6,287 nt of DNA from Clostridiales bacterium (GCA_012511005.1 JAAZGX010000047.1:1-6287); one strand, 5' to 3'. Shown: positions 1 through 6,134, numbered from the stretch's first letter. The notes: generated by a model not told the origin, from the letters alone. Numbers and translations are program-made.

Positions 1-221
1 ACATCAGACACCATTACCCTCATATTGGGAGTATCGGCGCCGAATTCATCTTTCATAACAGAAATAGCAGCCGTTGACTGCGCATTTTCCGGCAAATAAT
101 CAACCATATCATAATTGACATTTACAGAATTTATGAGCGACCCGCCTATTATCGCAAGCAGAATAAATGTAATAAGTATAAATTTTTTATATTTGATGAC
201 AAGACGGGAAAATATCTTCAA
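1..221 (-). CDS. RND/MMPL-family transporter, N-terminal fragment (runs off window)
   Basis: Only the first 73 codons are present; the gene continues past the left edge. The translation begins with a short basic stretch (KIFSRLVIKYKK), then a hydrophobic segment at about residues 14-30 (FILITFILLAIIGG), then a polar extracytoplasmic region containing NVNYDMVDYLPENAQS and, further on, MKDEFG. A first membrane helix followed by a 'YD...YLPE...' stretch and a 'F G' segment is typical of MMPL/RND-superfamily exporters of Gram-positive bacteria, which have about 700-1100 residues and 12 membrane helices. The start is TTG at 221-219, chosen because a perfect AGGAGG lies 6 nt upstream; the ATG at 237-235 is in another frame and soon meets a stop. 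The divergent TetR-family gene suggests drug- or lipid-efflux regulation. The substrate cannot be told from this fragment. Confidence 0.75.
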   Translation of the reverse strand, partial: MKIFSRLVIKYKKFILITFILLAIIGGSLINSVNVNYDMVDYLPENAQSTAAISVMKDEFGADTPNMRVMVSD

Positions 222-227
222 AACGAA

Positions 228-233
228 CCTCCT
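228..233 (-). promoter_or_regulatory. Shine-Dalgarno AGGAGG that fixes the TTG start of the MMPL gene
   Basis: The minus strand reads AGGAGG, a perfect anti-16S match, with a 6-nt spacer before TTG at 221-219. No in-frame ATG lies nearby, so this site decides the start. Confidence 0.75.
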
Positions 234-281
234 GCATCTTTAAGAAAAAACTAAATCAACACTATGTTGCAAATCCGTCAT

Positions 282-299
282 ATGTATAGTATAATACAT
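282..299. promoter_or_regulatory. Candidate TetR-family operator (ATGTAT-N6-ATACAT palindrome)
   Basis: Seen directly: perfect 6-bp arms ATGTAT (282-287) and ATACAT (294-299) around AGTATA, with 14 of 18 positions symmetric. Known: TetR-family dimers bind palindromes of roughly this size between divergent genes, commonly overlapping the promoter they repress. Inferred: the regulator starting at 426 binds here and represses the MMPL gene, because the palindrome covers its -10 box. No second copy was found near the regulator's start. An A+T-rich chance palindrome remains possible. Confidence 0.45.
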
Positions 300-315
300 T
301 AAAATAAAAAAACAA
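288..315 (-). promoter_or_regulatory. Promoter of the MMPL transporter gene
   Basis: On the minus strand a -35 box TTGTTT (315-310) and a -10 box TATACT (293-288) are separated by 16 bp, a good sigma-A-type match. Transcription would start near 281, giving an untranslated leader of about 60 nt before the TTG start. The -10 element lies inside the palindrome at 282-299, so a repressor bound there would block this promoter. Confidence 0.55.
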
Positions 316-425
316 TAGTCAGATTTTTAATAGATGACAGTTTCTAAACAGATACAATCAATTTGTAGCATAACGATTATATTTTCTATGAATAAACTAT
401 AAACATTTTATTACGGAGGGAAAAC

Positions 426-1013
426 ATGATAAAAAAGGGCAGCGGTGACAGGAGAGTAAGATATACAAAAATGGTGCTTAAAGAAAGTTTTATAAAGCTG
501 CTTAGTGAAAAATCGGTTAATAAAATTACAATAAAAGAAATATGCGATTTGGCGGATATTAATCGCACAACCTTTTATGCCCATTATACGGACCAGTATG
601 ACCTTTTAAGAAAGCTTCAAGACGAGTTGATGTCTGAGATAATATCGTATCTTACCCAGCACACAAAAAGCAGTACGAGTGTAGTTTCAACACAGACATT
701 AGAAAGGGTTTTCGAGTACATTAAAGAAAATTCTGATATATGCAATCTTTTTCTCAGTGAAAGTGTTGATACGAACTTTGAAAATCAAGTAATAAAGCTG
801 TTTCATGAGTGGTTTATTTTTTATTGGAAGCAAAGCGGCGTAAATATACAACTTGATATGGAATATGTATATGCTTTTTCAGCTTATGGATGTATAGGTA
901 TAATTAAAAAGTGGCTTTCAGAGGGAATGATAATGCCAATTGAGGAAATGGCACAGCTTGTAATGAAGATGACATCACCGGGACTTAATCTTTTTACTGA
1001 AAACAAAGATTAG
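426..1013 (+). CDS. TetR/AcrR-family transcriptional regulator
   Basis: The product is 195 residues, the normal length for the family. The N-terminal DNA-binding domain spans about residues 10-62: helix 1 is TKMVLKESFIKLLSEKS, followed by the helix-turn-helix VNKITIKEICDLADINRTTF and the family hallmark TTFYAHYTDQYDLL at about 48-61. The rest is helical; its end (YAFSAYGCIGIIKKWLSEGM, then a PIEEMAQLVMKM helix at about 171-182) resembles the TetR_C_33-like ligand-binding domains of DhaS-type regulators in Firmicutes. The start ATG has GGAGGG at 415-420, 5 nt upstream. The gene diverges from the MMPL transporter and its stop codon overlaps the ribosome binding site of the next gene, so it probably leads the efflux operon. 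It likely acts as a dimeric, ligand-released repressor of the flanking exporters and perhaps of itself; the ligand is unknown. Confidence 0.88.
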   Translation: MIKKGSGDRRVRYTKMVLKESFIKLLSEKSVNKITIKEICDLADINRTTFYAHYTDQYDLLRKLQDELMSEIISYLTQHTKSSTSVVSTQTLERVFEYIKENSDICNLFLSESVDTNFENQVIKLFHEWFIFYWKQSGVNIQLDMEYVYAFSAYGCIGIIKKWLSEGMIMPIEEMAQLVMKMTSPGLNLFTENKD

Positions 1014-1022
1014 GAGAGCTTT

Positions 1023-1415
1023 ATGCATAACTTTATTGGAATTTCACTGCCTGCAAAGATTTTTTCCGGAAAAGATGAGAATGGCGCTGAGTACATAGAT
1101 AAAAGTTTCGGCTCTTTTTCTGAGTTTCTATCAAGCTTGAAAAGCTACGGTGTAAACTCTGTGGAAATCAGGGCGATAGAAAGCAGGGGCAAACCTGATT
1201 ATGTGAAATCCCTTTTTGACATTTTAGAAAATGCGGGACTTGACTTAACAATTCACGGTACACTTGGGAAGGCAGGTAAAAAGGAAGATGTTCTTTCACC
1301 TCTTTCTGAAATTTTGACATACGAAAGAAAAGAGCCTTTAATCGTAACGATACACGCGCTAAGAGATAAAAAGGAGCCCATAAAAAAGGCGGCAGAAAGG
1401 GTGCTAAAGGAATAA
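1023..1415 (+). CDS. Truncated TIM-barrel protein, sugar-phosphate isomerase/epimerase-like (possible pseudogene)
   Basis: The 130-residue product starts at an ATG with AGGAG at 1012-1016 overlapping the regulator's stop codon, so it is co-transcribed. The pattern fits the first half of an AP-endonuclease-2/xylose-isomerase-like barrel: strand 1 FIGISLPAKIF (about 4-14), helix FSEFLSSLKSYG, strand 2 VNSVEIRAI (about 45-53), helix KSLFDILENAG, strand 3 LDLTIHGTLG (about 73-82), and strand 4 PLIVTIHALR (about 104-113), then a helix ending at TAA. Full members have about 260-300 residues and eight strands, so half the barrel and most metal-binding residues are missing. The same frame reopens directly after the TAA (see 1416-1466) with a strand-5-like segment. 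I infer an eroded or deleted sugar-phosphate isomerase-type gene; an active enzyme is unlikely. The family call rests on motif pattern only, and a short functional protein cannot be excluded. Confidence 0.55.
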   Translation: MHNFIGISLPAKIFSGKDENGAEYIDKSFGSFSEFLSSLKSYGVNSVEIRAIESRGKPDYVKSLFDILENAGLDLTIHGTLGKAGKKEDVLSPLSEILTYERKEPLIVTIHALRDKKEPIKKAAERVLKE

Positions 1416-1466
1416 ATGATGTATAGGAATTCACCGCCTTATTTAGTGCTTGTGGGAGGAAATTGA
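1416..1466 (+). pseudogene. In-frame tail of the truncated TIM-barrel gene, ending on the ABC gene start
   Basis: Directly after the TAA at 1413-1415 the same frame stays open for 16 codons (ATGATG..., reading MMYRNSPPYLVLVGGN) to a TGA at 1464-1466. The piece PPYLVLVGGN resembles the fifth strand of such barrels, which commonly reads like 'L-V-LEN'. The TGA shares its A with the ATG of the ABC gene (TGATG), a usual translational-coupling arrangement. This suggests that the former reading frame once ran up to the ABC gene and was then cut by an internal deletion plus a nonsense codon. Sixteen codons are weak evidence. Confidence 0.3.
1455..1459 (+). promoter_or_regulatory. Shine-Dalgarno GGAGG deciding the start of ABC gene 1
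   Basis: GGAGG lies 6 nt before ATG 1466-1468 but only 3 nt before the in-frame TTG at 1463-1465. The spacing favours ATG 1466 as the true start. Confidence 0.65.
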
Positions 1467-3184
1467 TGAAAATATTTCTATCGTACATATTACCATATAA
1501 ATTTAAGATAACACTGCAAATGATTATAAAATTTGCCGGTACTATTTTTGATTTACTTATTCCATGGATTTTATCATATATTATTGATAGCGTTGTAGCA
1601 GGCGGCAATAAGAAAGGTGTGTATTTTTGGGGATTTCTAATGCTAATATGTTCAGCAGGGGCATTAACATTCAATATAATAGCAAATCGTATGGCTGCAA
1701 GGACTTCCTGTGATATAACAGAAAAGATAAGGCATGACCTTTTTGCGAAAATTATGAGCCTTTCGTGCCGCGAAACAGACGAGTTTACACAACCGTCTTT
1801 GATTTCACGGTTAACGAGCGACACTTACTTTTTTTATCAGATGTTGCTTCGTATGCAAAGGCTTGGTATTCGCGCGCCCATTCTTTTAATAGGTGGGTGT
1901 ATCGTTACGCTTATGCTCGACGCAAAGCTTGCTTTAGTACTTATATCACTTTTGCCTGTTCTTGCCGTAATTGTGCTGTTTATATCAAGAAAAGGAATAG
2001 CCTTATATACGAAGGTTCAGCAGGCGGCAGATATTCTCGTTCGTGCAATCAGGGAATTTATGAGCGGCATAAGAGTTATACTTGCGCTGTCCACAAAGAA
2101 GTATGAAACAGAGCGTTTTAAAAAGGCGAATGAACTGGCGGCAAAAGCCGAGCAAAAAGCGGGATATGTTATGGCTGTCTCAAATCCTACAATGAGCTTT
2201 TTAATGAACATAGGGCTTATATTAGTTATCGGCGCGGGGGCGTATCTCGTAAACAAAGGGGATACACAGGCAGGTAAAATTATTGCGTTTATGACATACT
2301 TTACTATCATATTAAATGCGATGATGAGCATAACGAGGATATTTGTTATGCTTTCAAAAGGCACAGCATCAGGTGGCAGAATTGCACAGGTGCTGCAAAG
2401 CGAAGACGAGATAAAGTATATAATAGAGCAAGAAAAAGAGCAGGACGACGCTTTTTCACACATAGAGTTTAGAAATGTTAGTTTTTCGTACAAAGGCGTT
2501 ACAAATGCCTTAAGCGGTATTTCCTTTAAGATAGAAAAAGGGGAAACACTTGGCATAATAGGAGCGACAGGCAGCGGCAAAAGCACCTTGCTTATGCTCC
2601 TTTTAAGGTTTTATGACGCGAACAGCGGCGAAATACTTATAGATGGCATCAATATTAAAAGCATTGAAAAAGAGAAGTTATATAAGAAGTTTGCGACAGT
2701 ATTTCAAAATGATATACTGTTTTCCGATTCGATTGGCGATAATATAAAGTTTGGGAGAAGCGCAAAACCTGGTGATATGATGAAAGCCGCTAAAGCAGCC
2801 CAAGCCTCATTTATTTATGAAAAGGACGGGCAATTCGGTCATAAGCTTGATATAGGAGGGCGTAATTTAAGCGGCGGACAAAGGCAAAGAATAGCAATAG
2901 CAAGGGCGCTTATAAAAGAGCCTGAAATACTGCTTCTTGACGATGTTTCAAGCGCGCTTGATTACAGAACTGACTCAAGGCTTAGAAGGGCGCTTGAAAA
3001 AAACTATGTTAAAACTACAAAAATTATAGTTTCCCAAAGAGCAAGCGCCGTTATGAATTGCGACAATATCCTTGTTCTTGACAATGGGGAAATAAAAGGA
3101 GAGGGTACGCACGACGAACTGTTAAGCTCTTGCTTTTTGTATCGTGAGATATATGAAATTCAAATGGGGGGCGCCGCAATATGA
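1466..3184 (+). CDS. Heterodimeric ABC exporter, subunit 1 (degenerate-site half-transporter)
   Basis: The 572-residue product is a fused membrane domain plus nucleotide-binding domain, the usual length for an ABCB-like half-exporter. Six hydrophobic segments lie at about 15-40, 52-73, 133-150, 155-174, 243-262 and 272-296. The ATPase domain follows from about 332: A-loop Tyr342 (FSY), Walker A GATGSGKST at 366-374, Q-loop Gln414, canonical signature LSGGQ at 468-472, Walker B ILLLDD at 488-493, D-loop SALD at 496-499. Two key residues differ: the catalytic Glu is Asp493 and the switch His is Gln524 (VSQR instead of AHR). This is the hallmark of the degenerate-site subunit of heterodimers such as TM287 of TM287/288. 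Its canonical signature would complete the working ATP site on the partner. The stop overlaps the partner's start as ATGA. It probably exports drugs, lipids or peptides from the cytoplasmic membrane; the substrate cannot be deduced. Confidence 0.93.
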   Translation: MKIFLSYILPYKFKITLQMIIKFAGTIFDLLIPWILSYIIDSVVAGGNKKGVYFWGFLMLICSAGALTFNIIANRMAARTSCDITEKIRHDLFAKIMSLSCRETDEFTQPSLISRLTSDTYFFYQMLLRMQRLGIRAPILLIGGCIVTLMLDAKLALVLISLLPVLAVIVLFISRKGIALYTKVQQAADILVRAIREFMSGIRVILALSTKKYETERFKKANELAAKAEQKAGYVMAVSNPTMSFLMNIGLILVIGAGAYLVNKGDTQAGKIIAFMTYFTIILNAMMSITRIFVMLSKGTASGGRIAQVLQSEDEIKYIIEQEKEQDDAFSHIEFRNVSFSYKGVTNALSGISFKIEKGETLGIIGATGSGKSTLLMLLLRFYDANSGEILIDGINIKSIEKEKLYKKFATVFQNDILFSDSIGDNIKFGRSAKPGDMMKAAKAAQASFIYEKDGQFGHKLDIGGRNLSGGQRQRIAIARALIKEPEILLLDDVSSALDYRTDSRLRRALEKNYVKTTKIIVSQRASAVMNCDNILVLDNGEIKGEGTHDELLSSCFLYREIYEIQMGGAAI

Positions 3185-4941
3185 CAAATAAAGCACCCGC
3201 AAATGAGAAAAAACACCTGATTTTAAGGCTTTGGAAATACATAAAGCCATATAAATTATTAGCGTTTGCCGCCTTTGCCTTAACTGTTTTAAGCAATATA
3301 CTTTCACTTGCGGGACCGCTGCTTTCCGGCTATGCTATTGATGTTATAGAACAGGGAATAGGCAAGGTGGATTTTAACAGTGTTATTAAATATATACTTT
3401 TAATGGCAGCAGTGTTTGCCCTGTCGAGCGTTCTTAGCTATATTTTATCAATTATTATGATTAAGATAGGGAAAAGTATCGTATATTCAATTAGAAATGA
3501 TGTTTTTGATAAGCTTTCTAATATGCCCGTATCTTTTTTTGACAGGCAAAAAGCGGGTGAAGTTATAAGCATTATTTCATATGATATTGATACGGTTCAT
3601 TCACTGATTTCAACAGATATAATCCAAATATCTACAAGCATTGTAACCGTTTTGGGAGCGCTCGTTATGATGCTCGCTATTTGCCCAAGACTCGTTTTAA
3701 TTTTTGCCGTTACCGTTCCGATGTTCGCCTTATACACAAGAATGCGCATAAGAAAAGTGCGCCCTCTTTATAGAGAGCGTTCACAGCAGTTAGGAAGGCT
3801 TTCCGGATTTGGCGAGGAAACAATAACGGGGCAAAAGACCGTAAAGGCATATAATAGAGAGGGCTATATGCTCTCAAGATTTGACGGTATAAATGAAGAC
3901 GCTACAAAGGCGGCGTTTAATGCCGAATACTTAGGCAGTATAACGGGACCCGTTGCTAATTTTTTTAATAACAGCTCCATTGCACTCGTTTGTACATTTG
4001 GCGGACTGCTTTATATGGCAGGCGCAATTACACTTGGTAATATCTCGTCTTTCGTACTGTATTCCAGAAAATTTGCGGGACCTATAAATGAATTTGCCAA
4101 CATATTAAGCGACCTTCAATCGGCATTGGCGGCGGCTAACAGGATATTTTCGCTTATAGACGCCTCGCCGGAAAAACCCGATACACCTGATGCTAAAACA
4201 CTTGATAATGTAGAGGGAAATATAGAATTTAAGGATGTCTCCTTTTCCTATGACTATTCGGTGGAGATACTTGACAGCGTAAACTTTTCTGCCTCACAGG
4301 GCACGATAACAGCGATAGTAGGACCTACGGGAGCGGGAAAGACGACGATTATAAACCTTTTAATGCGTTTTTATGACCAGCAAGACGGCGTTATTTCTCT
4401 TGACGGAGTTGATATACAAAAGCTGAAAAGAGATAACTTGCGCTCTCACTATTCAATGGTATTGCAGGATACATGGATTTTCCACGGGACAATTTATGAA
4501 AATATTGCTTACGGGAGTAAGGGGGCTACAAGAAAAGAGGTTGAAGAGGCGGCAAAAGCCGTTGAAATGCATAAGTATATTATGTCTTTACCGAATGGAT
4601 ACGATACCGTTATAAGTGATAACGGCTCAAACATTTCAAAAGGTCAGAAACAGCTTTTAACAATAGCAAGAGCCATGCTTTCCCCGTCAAGTATTCTCAT
4701 TCTTGACGAAGCCACTTCCAATGTCGATATAGTAACTGAATTAAAAATAACGAAAGCCATGAACAGAATTACTAAAGGAAAAACTTGCTTTGTTATAGCG
4801 CACAGGCTTTCAACCGTAGAAAATGCAGATAATATTTTAGTAATTGACAAGGGAAAGATAGTAGAGCAAGGCACACATAAGAATTTACTAAAACAAAAAG
4901 GGCTTTACGAAAAGATTTACAGCTCTCAGTTTATAAAATAG
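3181..4941 (+). CDS. Heterodimeric ABC exporter, subunit 2 (catalytic half-transporter)
   Basis: The 586-residue product has six membrane segments at about 26-54, 68-93, 146-167, 171-188, 265-286 and 288-309, then an ATPase domain from about 347: A-loop Tyr357, Walker A GPTGAGKTT at 381-389, Q-loop Gln429, Walker B LILDE with catalytic Glu510, D-loop SNVD at 513-516 and switch His541 (AHRLST). The signature is ISKGQ at 485-489 rather than LSGGQ, so it pairs with the defective Walker site of subunit 1. The result is one hydrolytic and one degenerate ATP site, complementary to the upstream gene. The start ATG overlaps the previous stop (ATGA); a G-run at 3166-3171 serves as ribosome binding site inside the upstream gene. 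Equimolar, coupled translation fits an obligate heterodimer. The TAG stop lies at the edge of the shared terminator with the facing rpmA operon. Family membership is certain; substrate is unknown, though efflux is suggested by the TetR-family neighbour. Confidence 0.94.
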   Translation: MTNKAPANEKKHLILRLWKYIKPYKLLAFAAFALTVLSNILSLAGPLLSGYAIDVIEQGIGKVDFNSVIKYILLMAAVFALSSVLSYILSIIMIKIGKSIVYSIRNDVFDKLSNMPVSFFDRQKAGEVISIISYDIDTVHSLISTDIIQISTSIVTVLGALVMMLAICPRLVLIFAVTVPMFALYTRMRIRKVRPLYRERSQQLGRLSGFGEETITGQKTVKAYNREGYMLSRFDGINEDATKAAFNAEYLGSITGPVANFFNNSSIALVCTFGGLLYMAGAITLGNISSFVLYSRKFAGPINEFANILSDLQSALAAANRIFSLIDASPEKPDTPDAKTLDNVEGNIEFKDVSFSYDYSVEILDSVNFSASQGTITAIVGPTGAGKTTIINLLMRFYDQQDGVISLDGVDIQKLKRDNLRSHYSMVLQDTWIFHGTIYENIAYGSKGATRKEVEEAAKAVEMHKYIMSLPNGYDTVISDNGSNISKGQKQLLTIARAMLSPSSILILDEATSNVDIVTELKITKAMNRITKGKTCFVIAHRLSTVENADNILVIDKGKIVEQGTHKNLLKQKGLYEKIYSSQFIK

Positions 4942-4976
4942 AAAAAAAGAAACGGCACACAAAAAAGTGTACCGTT
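4942..4976 (-). terminator. Intrinsic terminator of the rplU-prp-rpmA operon
   Basis: Arms at 4951-4960 and 4967-4976 flank a six-base loop. Read on the minus strand the RNA stem AACGGUACAC/GUGUGCCGUU is ten pairs with one U-G wobble, followed at once by the U-rich run TCTTTTTTTC. On the plus strand the same position is a C-A mismatch and the downstream sequence is only gcctttatgtttt, so termination should be stronger for the minus-strand operon. It may still help to end the ABC operon, whose stop lies at 4939-4941. Confidence 0.8.
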
Positions 4977-4987
4977 GCCTTTATGTT

Positions 4988-5272
4988 TTACTGCTCCATA
5001 GCGTAGACGCTAACTTTTGTGCGGTACTTACCGTAACGCTCAAAGCTAACCTTGCCGTCTGTAAGCGCGAAAAGAGTATCGTCTTTTCCTTTGCCTACAT
5101 TTGTGCCGGGGTGAATTTTTGTGCCCCTTTGCCTTACAAGGATATTGCCCGCAAGTACAAATTGCCCGTCAGCGCGTTTCGCGCCAAGCCTTTTAGAAAT
5201 GGAATCACGACCGTTACGGGAAGAGCCAACGCCCTTTTTGCTGGCAAACAGTTGTATATTAATTTTAAGCAT
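4988..5272 (-). CDS. rpmA: Large-subunit ribosomal protein bL27
   Basis: The 94-residue product matches bL27 along its length: ASKKGVGSSRNGRDS, RLGAKRADGQ, GNILVRQRGTKIHPG, and NVGKGKDDTLFAL. The N-terminus of mature bL27 reaches toward the peptidyl-transferase centre and helps tRNA placement. It begins with MLKINIQLF before ASKKG, the extension found in Firmicutes and some relatives. By homology with Staphylococcus aureus, the Prp protease cuts between Phe9 and Ala10, so the adjacent gene is its processing enzyme. The ATG has GGAGG at 5284-5280, placed within the end of prp, with a 7-nt spacer; only 2 nt separate the two genes. It is the last gene of the operon, and the terminator follows 11 nt past the stop. 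obg often comes next in other genomes but is absent here. Confidence 0.97.
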   Translation of the reverse strand: MLKINIQLFASKKGVGSSRNGRDSISKRLGAKRADGQFVLAGNILVRQRGTKIHPGTNVGKGKDDTLFALTDGKVSFERYGKYRTKVSVYAMEQ

Positions 5273-5274
5273 CG

Positions 5275-5592
5275 TTAAACCTCCATATAAGTTATTTCAA
5301 TGTTTTTCGGGTACTGCTTTGAAAGTTGCGTTAAGTGCAGTTTAAGCCCCGACAAAACGGTTTTTGCTTTTTCGGTGTCGCTTTTAGGAACTACAAGCTC
5401 CATAAAATCGTCTTTTTCCTTTATATTAGCGTTTATGCCCTCTATATCAGTTATAGTGTTTGCCGCCATATATGCGGCAGATGACACAGCAGCGCAAATA
5501 ATATCCGTTCCGCTTTCGCTGAAGTAGGCATGACCGCCAATTCTAAACCCGATTAGAGCATCAGAGTAAGTGAAAAATGTAGCGGTAATCAC
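5275..5592 (-). CDS. prp: Ribosomal-processing cysteine protease Prp (YsxB-like, DUF464)
   Basis: The 105-residue product has the family's catalytic block GGHAYFSESGTDIICAAVSS at about residues 19-38. His21 and Cys33 correspond to the His/Cys pair of S. aureus Prp, and the surrounding G-HA and D-I-CAAVS pattern is intact. Prp removes the N-terminal extension of bL27 before or during 50S assembly; the cleavable extension is visible in the next gene. Position between rplU and rpmA is the classic arrangement. The start is GTG (5592-5590), overlapping the rplU stop as GTGA, so translation is probably coupled; no strong Shine-Dalgarno precedes it. The start is supported because the protein begins close to the usual beta-strand (MITATFFTYSDALIGFRIGGHA). 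Confidence 0.93.
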   Translation of the reverse strand: MITATFFTYSDALIGFRIGGHAYFSESGTDIICAAVSSAAYMAANTITDIEGINANIKEKDDFMELVVPKSDTEKAKTVLSGLKLHLTQLSKQYPKNIEITYMEV

Positions 5593-5912
5593 TTTGTCTT
5601 TTTAGCCTTAATGCCCGTTATTTCCACTTTAGTATAAGGCTGCCTGTGACCTAACTTGCGCTTTAAATTTTTTCGGCGCTTATATGTCTGTACAACGATT
5701 TTTTTGCCTTTGCCGTTTTTAATAAGCTTTGCCTCAACAAAAGCACCGTCAACATAAGGCGCGCCAACAATAATGTCGCCCTCTGCGCCAAGAGCTACAA
5801 CCTTATCAAAGGTTATTTCGGAATTTTCTTCAGCGTCAAGCTTTTCAATAAAAATGGTATCGCCATTTTGTACTTTATACTGCTTTCCGCCCGTTTCAAT
5901 AATTGCGTACAT
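5589..5912 (-). CDS. rplU: Large-subunit ribosomal protein bL21
   Basis: The 107-residue product has the bL21 signature at both ends: the start MYAIIETGGKQYKVQNGD and the basic C-terminal block VVQTYKRRKNLKRKLGHRQP followed by YTKVEITGI. It binds 23S rRNA in the early 50S assembly intermediate. Length is normal (about 100-105 residues in the family). The ATG is preceded by AAGGACAGG about 5-9 nt upstream. It is the first gene of the operon, its TGA stop overlaps the GTG start of prp, and the upstream leader (5913-5995) may give autoregulation. The Lys-rich tail KAKKTK is ordinary. Confidence 0.97.
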   Translation of the reverse strand: MYAIIETGGKQYKVQNGDTIFIEKLDAEENSEITFDKVVALGAEGDIIVGAPYVDGAFVEAKLIKNGKGKKIVVQTYKRRKNLKRKLGHRQPYTKVEITGIKAKKTK

Positions 5913-5995
5913 TTTAACCTGTCCTTATTCAGTCTCGCTACAAGGGGCCAGTAAACTGTTTTGGGTCAAAATAAACCCGCCCGTAATATGCGGCA
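5913..5995 (-). ncRNA. Likely L21 ribosomal-protein leader (rplU 5' UTR)
   Basis: The strong promoter at 6002-6030 implies an untranslated leader of about 83 nt, long for a simple ribosome binding site. Visible pairings on the minus strand: a hairpin GGGU/ACCC (5978-5975 with 5966-5963, 8-nt loop), and CAGUUU (5958-5953) with AGACUG (5935-5930), six pairs including a G-U wobble, closing a loop that contains GUAGCG. Firmicutes commonly carry an L21 leader (an Rfam family) at this place, with a GUAGC-GACUG-like 3' part just before the ribosome binding site. I infer feedback control of rplU by bL21. I could not run a covariance model, so the exact family is unproven. Confidence 0.5.
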
Positions 5996-6001
5996 AAGCG
6001 T

Positions 6002-6030
6002 ATTTTAACAATTATTCAGTCAATTGTCAA
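6002..6030 (-). promoter_or_regulatory. Promoter of the rplU-prp-rpmA operon
   Basis: On the minus strand, consensus -35 TTGACA (6030-6025), a 17-bp spacer, and -10 TAAAAT (6007-6002) preceded by TG one base away (extended -10). Transcription would begin near 5995. A/T-rich DNA upstream could act as an UP element. Confidence 0.85.
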
Positions 6031-6065
6031 GCATTTTTGATTTAATAATTGAAAAAAGCAATTGA
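6020..6065. repeat. A+T-rich interrupted inverted repeat between the rplU and rnpB promoters
   Basis: TCAATTG (6020-6026) and CAATTGA (6059-6065) are exact inverted copies. Inside them GCATTTTT and AAAAAAGC pair with one mismatch. The repeat overlaps the rplU -35 box. It could be a chance product of A+T-rich DNA, a protein site or UP-like sequence; no function can be assigned. Confidence 0.35.
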
Positions 6066-6134
6066 ATTCTACTGTTTCATTTACTTTGAGAAGTTATTAC
6101 GGTAAATCATGCCTTTTAATAAAAATATAAACAG

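Noticed and set aside
363..392. Promoter for the TetR-family gene (TTGTAG, 18 bp, TATGAA)
   Set aside because: Both boxes match the consensus poorly (3 and 4 of 6), and other A+T-rich hexamers nearby are equally good, so the true promoter in this gap cannot be picked.
1413..1415. Recoding or programmed readthrough of the TAA
   Set aside because: No stimulating structure or recoding signal is seen, and TAA is not a known selenocysteine or pyrrolysine codon; gene decay is simpler.
1463..1465. TTG as start of ABC gene 1
   Set aside because: It is only 3 nt from GGAGG, while the adjacent in-frame ATG at 1466 has the normal 6-nt spacing.
1168..1824. Long open frame on the minus strand across the TIM-barrel and ABC gene 1
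   Set aside because: It spans two plus-strand genes, has no family-like motifs and no proper ribosome binding site; it is a shadow of the real coding strand.
2017..2586. Long minus-strand open frame inside ABC gene 1
   Set aside because: It lies wholly opposite conserved membrane and Walker A coding sequence; its hydrophobic, Ser-rich translation reflects the complement of that sequence.
4967..5278. Plus-strand open frames opposite rpmA and rplU
   Set aside because: They are antisense to well-conserved ribosomal protein genes and lack family similarity.
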